30,298 nucleotides of DNA from CADCVT01 sp036389485 (GCA_036389485.1 DASVPR010000020.1:1-30298); one strand, 5' to 3'. Shown: positions 14,032 to 21,588, numbered from the stretch's first letter. Numbers and translations: made by a program. The notes: generated from the sequence alone by a model not told the origin.

Positions 14032-14520
14032 ATGATGCCGCGCTTCGTCGTCCAGCAGCACGACGCCACGACGCTCCACTGGGACTTCCGGCTGGAGTAC
14101 GAGGGCGCGCTGCGCTCGTGGGCGGTGCCGAAGGGGCCGTCGATGGACCCGGGCGTGAAGCGGCTCGCGGTGCCCGTCGAGGACCACTCGATCGCCTACG
14201 GCGGGTTCGAGGGGCTGGTCGGCATGGGAGGAGGCAGCGGCGCGGTGATCCTGTGGGACCGCGGGGACTACGAGCTGCTCGACGGCACCCCCGACGACGA
14301 CCGCTTCACGTTCGTCCTGCACGGCGAGAAGCTGCGCGGCGGCTTTGCGATGACACGCTGGGGCGACCGGAAGTGGCTGCTCGTCAAGAAGGTCGACGAC
14401 GAGGCGCGCCGCGGCAGCGACGTCACCGCGGAGCGCCCGGACTCGGTCAAGACGGGACGGACGTGGCAGCAGGTGGCGGAGCCGCCGCCCAGGGCTCGGG
14501 GTCGACGGCGAGGCCGTTGA
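14032..14520 (+). CDS. Stand-alone LigD-type 3'-phosphoesterase domain protein
   Basis: A 162-aa protein matching the N-terminal phosphoesterase domain of the NHEJ ligase LigD, which trims 3'-phosphate and ribonucleotide ends. FVVQQHDATTLHWDFRLE (5-22) carries His10, His16, Asp18 and Arg20; SWAVPKGPSMDPGVKRLAV and VEDHSIAYGGFEG (His and Tyr) complete the active site. The usual IPEGxYGxG loop is changed to LVGMGGGSGAVILWD. The tail is very basic (PRARGRRRGR), perhaps binding DNA. No Ku, polymerase or ligase gene is nearby. Two ATGs in a row (14032, 14035) are both possible starts. The 3' end overlaps the convergent gene by 74 bp. Confidence 0.88.
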   Translation: MMPRFVVQQHDATTLHWDFRLEYEGALRSWAVPKGPSMDPGVKRLAVPVEDHSIAYGGFEGLVGMGGGSGAVILWDRGDYELLDGTPDDDRFTFVLHGEKLRGGFAMTRWGDRKWLLVKKVDDEARRGSDVTAERPDSVKTGRTWQQVAEPPPRARGRRRGR

Positions 14521-15019
14521 CGAGGTACGACACGAGCCGGTAGAACCCGGCGAGGCAGAGCAGCTCGACGATCTGTGCCGGGGGCCAGTGCGCCTCGAGC
14601 CGCGCGTACAGCTCGTCGGACACCGTGGCCGTGTCGTGCAGCTCGTCGCACAGCGCGACGAGGATGCGCTGCCGCTCGTCCGCGAAGTCCTCCGGCGCGC
14701 CGTGCCACGTCGCGCGCAGCCAGTCCTCCCCGAGCCCGAGCGGGCCGGCGAACGCCACGGCGTGCACGCCCCACTCGTAGGACGCGCCGGCGCGCGCGGT
14801 CACGCGGTGGATGATGGTCTCGCGCTCGGCGTGGTCGAGCGTCGTGTGGGAGAGGAGCGTCGAGCCGATCTGGCGGAAGCGCTCGAGGAGCTGCGGGTGG
14901 TGCGCGATCGTGCGGAAGAGCCTCAGCGGCTCGGCGTCGACGGCGCCCATGAGCCGCTTCAGCGTCTCCTCGATCTCGGGCTCGTACGGCGGTGCGACTG
15001 GCGCGATGCGGGCTGGCAT
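14447..15019 (-). CDS. Carboxymuconolactone decarboxylase family protein lacking the usual Cys
   Basis: A 190-aa AhpD/CMD-like all-helical protein. The family core is AERETIIHRVTARAGASYEWGVHAVAFAGPLGL. The usual cysteine before the YEWG-H motif is Ala/Gly here, so AhpD-type peroxidase chemistry is unlikely; a lactone-decarboxylase-like role or none remains open. The N-terminus MPARIAPVAPPYEPEIEETL and the later VSDELYARLEAHWPPAQIVELLCLAGFYRLVSYLVNG are typical of this actinobacterial subgroup. The ATG at 15019 has AGGAG 6 nt upstream. It diverges from an HxlR regulator, and the promoter is covered by two palindromes. Confidence 0.88.
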   Translation of the reverse strand: MPARIAPVAPPYEPEIEETLKRLMGAVDAEPLRLFRTIAHHPQLLERFRQIGSTLLSHTTLDHAERETIIHRVTARAGASYEWGVHAVAFAGPLGLGEDWLRATWHGAPEDFADERQRILVALCDELHDTATVSDELYARLEAHWPPAQIVELLCLAGFYRLVSYLVNGLAVDPEPWAAAPPPAATSVPS

Positions 15020-15030
15020 GTCAGACTCCT

Positions 15031-15047
15031 ACTTCGATTTCCGAAGT
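15031..15047. promoter_or_regulatory. Operator-like palindrome 1 (HxlR candidate site)
   Basis: Reads ACTTCG-ATTTC-CGAAGT: perfect 6-bp arms around a 5-bp spacer. It covers the expected transcription start (about 15044) of the CMD-family gene. It is nearly identical to the second copy at 15059-15075, centre to centre 28 bp. Confidence 0.75.
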
Positions 15048-15050
15048 CGC

Positions 15051-15079
15051 ACTGTAGAGCTTCGAAAACCGAAGTGCAA
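15051..15079 (-). promoter_or_regulatory. Sigma-70-type promoter of the CMD-family gene
   Basis: On the minus strand the -35 TTGCAC (15074-15079) and the -10 TACAGT (15051-15056) are separated by exactly 17 bp. The expected start of transcription is about 15044, giving a leader of roughly 25 nt that contains AGGAG before the ATG. The 17-bp spacer is almost exactly palindrome 2, so a bound repressor would block RNA polymerase. Confidence 0.6.
15059..15075. promoter_or_regulatory. Operator-like palindrome 2 (HxlR candidate site)
   Basis: Reads GCTTCG-AAAAC-CGAAGT: 5-bp perfect arms (CTTCG/CGAAG), differing from copy 1 only at one end base and in the spacer. It fills the -35/-10 spacer of the divergent CMD-family promoter and overlaps the GTG start codon of the HxlR gene by 2 bases, so it could also give autorepression. 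Confidence 0.72.
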
Positions 15080-15352
15080 CCCATCTCCCTCCTCCTCGAC
15101 GTCCTCGGCCGGCGCTGGGCGCTGCGGGTGCTGTGGGACCTCCGCGACGGCCCCCTGCGGTTCAAGGACCTCCAGGCCGAGGAGATCTCGACGTCGGTGC
15201 TCACGCAGCGGCTGAAGGAGCTCGTCGACGAGGGGATCGTCGAGCGGACGGAGGACGGCCGCTACGCGCTGACGAGGAGGGGCGCGGAGCTGGGGCGGCT
15301 GCTGCTCCCGCTCGACGCGTGGGCGCGGAGGTGGGCGAAGCGGCGCGGGTGA
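15074..15352 (+). CDS. HxlR-family transcriptional regulator
   Basis: A 92-aa winged-helix regulator of the HxlR/MarR-like DUF24 family. LLLDVLGRRWALRVLWDLRDGPLRFKDLQ (5-33) is the family signature, followed by the recognition helix region ISTSVLTQRLKELVDEGIVER and the wing DGRYALTRRGAEL. The N-terminal redox-sensing Cys found in many HxlR members is absent (the chosen start gives MQPISLLLDV). GTG start at 15074, in frame with a longer upstream stretch that is antisense to the neighbouring gene. It probably controls the divergent gene through the two palindromes; the ligand is unknown. Confidence 0.9.
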   Translation: MQPISLLLDVLGRRWALRVLWDLRDGPLRFKDLQAEEISTSVLTQRLKELVDEGIVERTEDGRYALTRRGAELGRLLLPLDAWARRWAKRRG

Positions 15353-15394
15353 GAGGGCGGAGCGGAGCGGGTGAGGCGCGGTGCGGCGGGCCGG

Positions 15395-17785
15395 CTACGC
15401 GGCGCGGCGCAGCGACGCCGACGCGGACGCGGACGCTCCGCGCACCGCCTCGGCGACGAGCAGCCGGAGCACCGACTCGACGGCGCCCGCCGGCTGGGTC
15501 GCGCCGTCGGCGTAGAGCTCGACGAGCCACGCCCCCTCGCCTGGCTCGACCGCGGCGGCGGCGACGACGCCGGACATCCCCCACTCGGCGAGCAGCTCGC
15601 GCTCGGCGGAGTCGGCCGCGGCGTCCTCGACGTCGACCAGGAACGAGCCGCCGACGTCCATGATCCGCGCGGTCGCGGGGTACGCGGAGCTCTCGTACGT
15701 CTCGCCCATGGTCCCGAAGCGGCGGCCGGACGTCCGGCTCGTGCGGGCGTCGTTGGCGAAGACGGTGTCGATCAGGTCGGCGCCGTCGGCGCGGAACGAG
15801 ACCACCGACGCGCTGGCGTCGATCGCCGCGGCGCACCCGAGCGCGACCGCCTCCAGGCGATCGAGCGCGGACCGCTCCGCGAGCGGGCCATCCAAAGCGT
15901 CGAGTGCGCCGTCGATCAGGGCGCCGAGGTCGAGGGCGGGCGCCTCGCGCCGCCCGCGGATCGCGCGCCGCTCGCTGCGACCGGCGCGCCACGTCTCCTC
16001 CAGGTGCCCGTCCGACACGCAGACGCGGTTGCGCCCGCTGCGCTTCGCCGTGTACTGCGCGGCGTCCGCCGCGCGGAGCAGGTCGCCGCCGCGGCGCGCG
16101 CCCAAGCCGAGCGACGCGACGCCGCACGACACCGTCAGCGTCGGCCCCTCGGCGGCCGCCAGCCGTCCGAGCACCGCCTCGCCGAGCACGCGCGCGTCCT
16201 CCGCGGTCCGCCCGCAGAGCAGCACGCAGAACTCGTCGCCGCCCACGCGCGCGACCAGCGCGTCCGCGTCGTCGTCGACCACCGACGCCAGCGTCGCGGC
16301 GACCCGCGCCAGCGACGCGTCGCCGACGTCGTGGCCGTGCGCGTCGTTGAGCTCCTTCAGGTTGTCGACGTCGCAGAGCAGCACCGCGAGGTCGCGCCCC
16401 GAGGCGGACGCCTCGTCGACCGCGAGCTCCAGCCGCTCGTCCAGCGCCCGCCGGTTCGCGACGCCGGTCAGCGCGTCCTCGAACGCCAGCTCGGCCATGC
16501 GCGAGAACAGCTCGGCGCGCCCCACCGCCGCGGCGATCTGGCCCGCGACCGTCTGCAGGAAGCGCACGTCGCGGTCGCCGAACTCGGGGTCCGCCGCCCG
16601 GCGCGTCGCCCACAGCTCGCCCCACGGCTCGCCGGCGAACTGGATCGCGACGGCGACGGCGTGGTGCTTGCCCACCGAGAGCAGCAGCTCGCGCTCGATC
16701 GGGATGATGCCGGGGTCGTCGAGCGAGGTCACGTACGACTCCCCGCGCTCGAGCAGGCCGCGCAGCAGGTCGTCGTGCTCCAGGCGGTAGACCTCCTCGG
16801 CCGGCCGGCGCTCCTCACCGGGGCCGAGATCGCCGACGTTCACGAGCGTCCGCAGCGCCCGGCGGTCGGACTCCCAGCGCGAGATCGACAGCGACGCCGC
16901 ACCCACCGCGGCCATCGCCTCCTCGGCCGCCACCTCGACGACGTCCTCCAGCCGGTGCGCGGCGGCGACCGCCGACGCGATCGAGATCAGCGCGTGCAGC
17001 TCGCGCTCCAGGCGCTGCTCCTCCCCCATCTCCGCGTGCTCGGTGAGCGCCCGGGCGAGGTCCTCCGCCGTGTCGCCCGAAGGCTCCTCGACGCCCTCCC
17101 GGATGCACTCGAGCAGCGCCTCGACGACGCGCGGGTCGAACTGCGTCCCCGAGCAGCGCCGCAGCTCGGCCTCGGCGGTCGCGTCGCTCAGCCGCTTGCG
17201 GTAGGGCCGGTCGGAGACGAGCGCGTTGTACGCGTCGCACGTCAGCACGATCCGCGACGCCAGCGGGATGTCCTCGCCGGCGAGCCCGTCCGGGTAGCCG
17301 CGGCCGTCCCAGCGCTCGTGCTCGTGGCGCACCGCGGTCGCGACGTCGCTCAGCCCCGGCAGCGGCCGCAGGATCCGCTCGCCGATCGCCGGATGCTCGC
17401 GCATGAGCACCCACTCATCGGCGGTCAGCGGGCCGGGCTTGTGGAGGATCTGGTCGGGGATCCCGATCTTGCCGACGTCGTGCAGCAGCGCGACCGCCTC
17501 GACCTCGGCGACCTCCCGCGGATACAGGCCGAGCCGCCTGGCGACCGCGACGGACAGCGCGTGCACGGCGTCGGAGTGCTCGCCGGTGTAGCCGTCGCGA
17601 GCCTCCAGCGCCGCGGCCAGCGACCGCACGACCGCCCGGTAGGCCTGGGCCGCGCGCGAGCGCTCCTGCTCGAGGTCGCGCAGCACGCCGACGAGCGCGG
17701 ACTCTCCCCGCTCCAGCCCGCGGGCAGCGTCGAGCGCCTCCTGCCGGAGGTCCTCGACCCGCGGAGCGTTCTGCCGATGCGGCAT
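15395..17785 (-). CDS. HD-GYP / GAF / GGDEF / GAF signalling protein
   Basis: A 796-aa cyclic-di-GMP enzyme candidate. Order: short N-terminal coiled region; HD-GYP domain about 45-235 (HDVGKIGIPD at 102-111, HEHERWDGRGYP at 154-165); GAF about 265-420; GGDEF about 430-590 with VGGDEF intact at 514-519 and the DNLKELND substrate segment; a second GAF-like domain about 620-790. No RxxD inhibition site stands five residues before GGDEF. The protein could therefore both make (GGDEF) and degrade (HD-GYP) c-di-GMP, with GAF domains sensing a ligand. No membrane segment, so cytoplasmic. The ATG at 17785 has GGGGGAG touching it. It is 56 nt after lepA and may be co-transcribed with murJ-lepA. Confidence 0.9.
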   Translation of the reverse strand: MPHRQNAPRVEDLRQEALDAARGLERGESALVGVLRDLEQERSRAAQAYRAVVRSLAAALEARDGYTGEHSDAVHALSVAVARRLGLYPREVAEVEAVALLHDVGKIGIPDQILHKPGPLTADEWVLMREHPAIGERILRPLPGLSDVATAVRHEHERWDGRGYPDGLAGEDIPLASRIVLTCDAYNALVSDRPYRKRLSDATAEAELRRCSGTQFDPRVVEALLECIREGVEEPSGDTAEDLARALTEHAEMGEEQRLERELHALISIASAVAAAHRLEDVVEVAAEEAMAAVGAASLSISRWESDRRALRTLVNVGDLGPGEERRPAEEVYRLEHDDLLRGLLERGESYVTSLDDPGIIPIERELLLSVGKHHAVAVAIQFAGEPWGELWATRRAADPEFGDRDVRFLQTVAGQIAAAVGRAELFSRMAELAFEDALTGVANRRALDERLELAVDEASASGRDLAVLLCDVDNLKELNDAHGHDVGDASLARVAATLASVVDDDADALVARVGGDEFCVLLCGRTAEDARVLGEAVLGRLAAAEGPTLTVSCGVASLGLGARRGGDLLRAADAAQYTAKRSGRNRVCVSDGHLEETWRAGRSERRAIRGRREAPALDLGALIDGALDALDGPLAERSALDRLEAVALGCAAAIDASASVVSFRADGADLIDTVFANDARTSRTSGRRFGTMGETYESSAYPATARIMDVGGSFLVDVEDAAADSAERELLAEWGMSGVVAAAAVEPGEGAWLVELYADGATQPAGAVESVLRLLVAEAVRGASASASASLRRAA

Positions 17786-17841
17786 CTCCCCCGGTTCATC
17801 GACCCGAACGCGCCAGGCTTCAACGCCGGGAACGCGCCGGG

Positions 17842-19656
17842 TCAGCCGGCGCCGTCGTCGCCCAGCTCGAGCACCGCGAGGAACGCCTCCTGCGGGACCT
17901 CGATCCGCCCCACCTGCTTCATGCGCTTCTTGCCCTCCTTCTGGCGCTCGAGCAGCTTGCGCTTGCGGCTGATGTCGCCGCCGTAGCACTTGGCGGTCAC
18001 GTCCTTGCGGAAGGCCTTGACCGTCTCGCGGGCGATGATGTGCGACCCGATCGCGGCTTGGATCGGCACGTCGTACTGCTGGCGCGGGATCTTCGCGCGC
18101 AGCTTCTCGGTCAGCGAGCGGCCGGCCGGATACGCCTTCTCGCGGTGGACCACCATCGAGAGCGCGTCGACGGCGTCGCCCGCGAGCAGGATGTCGAGCT
18201 TGACCAGGTTCGACGCGCGCATGCCCGTGATGTCGTAGTCGAGCGACGCGTAGCCGCGCGTGCGCGACTTCAGCTGGTCGAAGAAGTCGAGGATGATCTC
18301 GGCCAGCGGCAGGTCGTAGGACAGCTGCACGCGCTCGGCGCTGAGGAAGTGCATGCCCTGGTGCTCGCCGCGGCGCTCCTGGCAGAGCTCCATGATCGCG
18401 CCGATGTCCTCCTTGCGCGCGAGGATCGAGGCGCGCACGTACGGCTCGCGGATCTCGGCGATGTTCGCGGGGTCCGGCATGTCCGAGGGGTTGTGGACCT
18501 CGATCTCCCTCCCGTCGGTCATCGTCAGCTCGTAGGAGACCGACGGCGGCGTCGCCATCAGCTCGAGGTCGTACTCGCGCTCCAGCCGCTCGCGGACGAT
18601 GTCGAGGTGCAGCAGGCCGAGGAAGCCGATGCGGAAGCCGAAGCCGAGCGCGTCGCTGGTCTCGGGCTCCCACACGAGCGCCGCGTCGTTCAGCTCGAGC
18701 TTCTCCAGCGCGTCGCGCAGGTCCGGGTAGTCCTCGCCGTCGATCGGGAACAGGCCGCAGAAGACCATCGGCTTGATCTCCTGGTAGCCGGGCAGCGCCT
18801 CGGCCGCCGGGTTCGCCTTCGTCGTGAGCGTGTCGCCGACGCGCAGCTTCGTGACGTCCTTCAGGCCGGTGATGAGGAACCCGACCTCGCCGGCCTTCAG
18901 GCTGTCCGCCGTCGTCATGGCCGGGGTGAAGAAGCCGATGTCGTCGATGTCGGCCTCGACGTCGGCGGCCATCGCGCGGATGACCTCACCCTTGGTGAAC
19001 GTCCCGTCGACCACCCGGATGTACGCGATGACGCCGCGGTACTGGTCGAACTCGGAGTCGAAGATGAGCGCCCGCGGCGGGGCGCTCGGGTCGCCCACCG
19101 GGGCCGGCACGTGCTCGACGAGCCGCTCGAGGACGTCGATCACGCCCTCGCCGGTCTTGCCGCTGATCCGCTGGATGTCGTCCGGGTCGCCGCCGATCAG
19201 GTCCACGACCTCCTCGGCGACCCGCTCGGGCTCGGCGCCCGGCAGGTCGATCTTGTTCAGGCACGGGATCAGCTCCAGCCCGGCGTCGATCGCGAGGTAC
19301 GTGTTGGCGACCGTCTGCGCCTCGACCCCCTGCGACGCGTCGACCACGAGCAGCGCCCCCTCGCACGCGGCCAGCGAGCGCGAGACCTCGTACGTGAAGT
19401 CCACGTGGCCGGGCGTGTCGATGAGGTGCAGCTGGTAGGTCTCACCGTCCTTCCCCGTGTAGAAGACGCGCACCGCCTGCGCCTTGATCGTGATGCCGCG
19501 CTCGCGCTCCAGCTCCATCGAGTCGAGCAGCTGCGCGCGCATGAGCCGCGGGTCTACGGTATGGGTGAGTTCCAGGATGCGATCGGCCAGCGTCGACTTC
19601 CCGTGGTCGATGTGGGCGATGATCGAGAAGTTGCGGATGTGGGCGGCGTCGGCCAC
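17842..19656 (-). CDS. lepA: Elongation factor 4 (LepA)
   Basis: A 604-aa translational GTPase implicated in ribosome biogenesis and back-translocation. G1 is AHIDHGKST (14-22), G2 is in RGITIKAQAV, G3 is DTPGH (about 79-83), and G4 is NKID (about 133-136). The LepA-specific C-terminal domain ends with the basic KRKLLERQKEGKKRMKQVG segment. All domains are complete. GTG start at 19656, 3 nt after the murJ stop, so the two are co-transcribed. LepA is widely conserved close to holA/rpsT in bacteria. Confidence 0.97.
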   Translation of the reverse strand: MADAAHIRNFSIIAHIDHGKSTLADRILELTHTVDPRLMRAQLLDSMELERERGITIKAQAVRVFYTGKDGETYQLHLIDTPGHVDFTYEVSRSLAACEGALLVVDASQGVEAQTVANTYLAIDAGLELIPCLNKIDLPGAEPERVAEEVVDLIGGDPDDIQRISGKTGEGVIDVLERLVEHVPAPVGDPSAPPRALIFDSEFDQYRGVIAYIRVVDGTFTKGEVIRAMAADVEADIDDIGFFTPAMTTADSLKAGEVGFLITGLKDVTKLRVGDTLTTKANPAAEALPGYQEIKPMVFCGLFPIDGEDYPDLRDALEKLELNDAALVWEPETSDALGFGFRIGFLGLLHLDIVRERLEREYDLELMATPPSVSYELTMTDGREIEVHNPSDMPDPANIAEIREPYVRASILARKEDIGAIMELCQERRGEHQGMHFLSAERVQLSYDLPLAEIILDFFDQLKSRTRGYASLDYDITGMRASNLVKLDILLAGDAVDALSMVVHREKAYPAGRSLTEKLRAKIPRQQYDVPIQAAIGSHIIARETVKAFRKDVTAKCYGGDISRKRKLLERQKEGKKRMKQVGRIEVPQEAFLAVLELGDDGAG

Positions 19657-19659
19657 GGC

Positions 19660-21225
19660 TCATCGAGGGTAGAGGCGGCGGGCGATCACGCCGCGGATGT
19701 AGACCGCCTCCGGCACGCGCTGCGCGAGAACCGCGGCGGCGTAGGTGGCGAGGCCGACGATCAGCGCCGTCGAGACCGCGATCGCCTGCGCGGCCACGCT
19801 GTCGCCGATGAGGTCGTCGAGGCCCCACCAGACGCCGTACGCCACGCCCGCGAGCAGCGCGGCGGCGATCACCATCCGCGCGAGGCTGCTCGCCGTCTCG
19901 CGCGCCTCGAGCCGGCCCTCGAGCTCCCCTCGCAGGAAGTACGCCTGCGTGAGCGTCGTGGTCAGGCTGCCGGCCGCGGTCCCGATGACGATCCCCGCGA
20001 TCCCGAACGGCCTGTAGAGGGCGACGCTGACGACGAGGTTGACGGCGAGGTTCGCGACCGCGAGGCCGGTGGGGATCCACGGTCTCTGGAGGCTGAAGAA
20101 CGTTCGCGTGAGCAGCAGGTTCACGCCGCTGAGCGGGAGGCTGAAGCTGAACCAGAAGAGGGCCTCGGCAACGCGGTCGGTGTCCTGCGGGCCGAAGTCG
20201 CCGTGCTCGTAGATCAGGCGCGTGATCGGCTCGGCGAGGACGAGCGTGCACGCCGCCGCCGGGACGAGGAGCAGGAAGATCTGGCGCATTCCCTGCGCGG
20301 TCATGTTTCTCAGCCCGGTCTTGTCACCGCGGGCGGCGAGCCTCGACAGGGTCGGGAAGAGGACGGTCGCGACCGCGACGCTGAACATCCCCTGCGGGAG
20401 CATGTAGATGCGGAAGGCGGCGTCGATGGCTCTCGGTGCGTTCTCCGAGACGAGGGAGCCGAGGACCGAGTTGATGAGCAGGTTGAAGTTGATGAGCCCG
20501 AGCCCGATCGTCACGGGCAGCATCAGGATCAGGACGCGCTTGACCTTGTCGTCGCGCGGCTTGAACGTCGGGACGACCTGGAAGTCGAGCCGCCTGAAGA
20601 CGGGGACCAGCATCAAGAGCTGGACGAGCGTCCCGACGAGCACGCCGATCGCGTACGCGTAGAGCTGCTCGTCGCCCTCGAACCAGCCGCGGCCCGCGAT
20701 CAGGAACGCGAGGATCACGAGGTTCCACACGACCGGGCTGATCGCGGGGACGCTGAAGTGGTCGTACGCGTTGAGGATGCCCTGGAGCAGGCCGTTGAGG
20801 CCGAGGAGGACGACGATCGGGAAGAGGACCTGGCTGAGGCCGCTGGTCAGCTCGTCGAGTTGGGAGTCGAACGTGTCGCCCGTGAACAGCGGCATCACGT
20901 GGGGCGCGGCGATCATGAACGCGGCGCTGATCAGGCCGAGGACGCCGGCGATGAGGAAGAAGAGGGTGCTCGCGAGCTGGAACGCCTCCTTCCGTCTCTC
21001 CTTCTCCAGCAGCTCGGTGAACACCGGGACGAAGGCGGCGCTCAGGGCGGCGTCGGCGAACAGGCTCCGGATCAGGTTCGGGACCTGGAACGCGATCGTG
21101 AACGCGGAGAACGCGCCGCTCGTCGCGAAGTAGCTCGACGCCACGATCTCGCGGCCCAGCCCGGCGATGCGGGAGAGCCCGGTCGCCACGCTGAAGATGA
21201 ACGTGTTGCGGGCGATCCTCGCCAA
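19660..21225 (-). CDS. murJ: Lipid II flippase MurJ (MviN)
   Basis: A 521-aa integral membrane protein of the MATE-like MOP fold, with 14 predicted membrane segments, which moves lipid II across the membrane in peptidoglycan synthesis. The start ARNTFIFSVATGLSRIAGLGREIV and the following ATSGAFSAFTIAFQVPNLIRSLFADAALSAAFVPVF contain the MurJ signature with conserved Arg and Asp residues; PMFT-like and LPQGMFSVAVATVLFPTLS segments follow. It starts with TTG at 21225, with no Shine-Dalgarno, 9 nt after the -10 hexamer TAGAGT, so the mRNA should be nearly leaderless. It lacks the large C-terminal kinase-like domain that MviN has in mycobacteria. Confidence 0.95.
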   Translation of the reverse strand: MARIARNTFIFSVATGLSRIAGLGREIVASSYFATSGAFSAFTIAFQVPNLIRSLFADAALSAAFVPVFTELLEKERRKEAFQLASTLFFLIAGVLGLISAAFMIAAPHVMPLFTGDTFDSQLDELTSGLSQVLFPIVVLLGLNGLLQGILNAYDHFSVPAISPVVWNLVILAFLIAGRGWFEGDEQLYAYAIGVLVGTLVQLLMLVPVFRRLDFQVVPTFKPRDDKVKRVLILMLPVTIGLGLINFNLLINSVLGSLVSENAPRAIDAAFRIYMLPQGMFSVAVATVLFPTLSRLAARGDKTGLRNMTAQGMRQIFLLLVPAAACTLVLAEPITRLIYEHGDFGPQDTDRVAEALFWFSFSLPLSGVNLLLTRTFFSLQRPWIPTGLAVANLAVNLVVSVALYRPFGIAGIVIGTAAGSLTTTLTQAYFLRGELEGRLEARETASSLARMVIAAALLAGVAYGVWWGLDDLIGDSVAAQAIAVSTALIVGLATYAAAVLAQRVPEAVYIRGVIARRLYPR

Positions 21226-21249
21226 GGCCGCGCTACTCTACGTCGCCGC
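21226..21249. promoter_or_regulatory. Bidirectional promoter spacer of murJ and rpsT
   Basis: Only 24 bp separate the divergent starts. The bases TACTCTA (21234-21240) give TACTCT on the plus strand, 10 nt before the rpsT ATG, and TAGAGT on the minus strand, 9 nt before the murJ TTG. Both fit TAnnnT, and both predict transcription starting at or within about 4 nt of the start codon. There is no Shine-Dalgarno in the spacer for either gene. No clear -35 is visible on either side. Confidence 0.6.
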
Positions 21250-21522
21250 ATGGCCAACATCGCCTCCCAGATCAAGCGCAACCGGCGGACCGAGCGCGAG
21301 CGCCTCGAGAACCGGCGCTACACCTCGACGATCAGGACGTACTTCCGCCGTCTGGAGGCCGCCGTCGCCGAGGGCGACGACGCCCGCGCCGACGCCGAGC
21401 ACCGCGAGCTGGTCAGCATGATCGACAAGGCCGTCAAGCGCGGCGCGCTGCACCGCAACACGGGCGCGCGCAAGAAGTCCCGCGCGTCGCGCGTTCGCAA
21501 GGGCGCCGGCGCCGCCTCGTAG
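21250..21522 (+). CDS. rpsT: 30S ribosomal protein S20
   Basis: The 90-aa S20, which binds 16S rRNA early in 30S assembly. It has the family pattern of long basic helices: MANIASQIKRNRRTERERLENR, then STIRTYFRRLEAAVAEGD, ELVSMIDKAVKRGALHRNTGARKKSR, and a basic tail. Length is normal. The ATG at 21250 has no Shine-Dalgarno; the TACTCT -10 lies 10 nt upstream, suggesting a nearly leaderless mRNA. A GC hairpin follows the stop. Confidence 0.97.
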   Translation: MANIASQIKRNRRTERERLENRRYTSTIRTYFRRLEAAVAEGDDARADAEHRELVSMIDKAVKRGALHRNTGARKKSRASRVRKGAGAAS

Positions 21523-21523
21523 C

Positions 21524-21547
21524 GCGCCGCTCCGCCCCTCGCGGCGC
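21524..21547 (+). terminator. GC-rich hairpin after rpsT
   Basis: GCGCCGC (21524-21530) and GCGGCGC (21541-21547) form a perfect 7-bp stem with a 10-nt loop, 1 nt after the rpsT stop. There is no T-tract, which is common for terminators in very GC-rich actinobacteria, but it could also be a stability element. Confidence 0.45.
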
Positions 21548-21588
21548 CCTCCGTCCGCCACACCGCATTTCTGCTCACGGCGTGGGTG

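Noticed and set aside
14023..14322. Minus-strand 99-codon frame opposite the phosphoesterase
   Set aside because: Antisense to the conserved PE motif region, His/Val/Arg-rich with no motif of its own.
15371..17986. 871-codon open frame on the plus strand
   Set aside because: Antisense to the HD-GYP/GGDEF gene, with no domain and a composition typical of reverse-complement reading in GC-rich DNA.
18040..21522. 1160-codon open frame on the plus strand ending in rpsT
   Set aside because: It is antisense to lepA and murJ, has Arg/Asp/Val-rich low-complexity translation, and only its last 90 codons (rpsT) are real.
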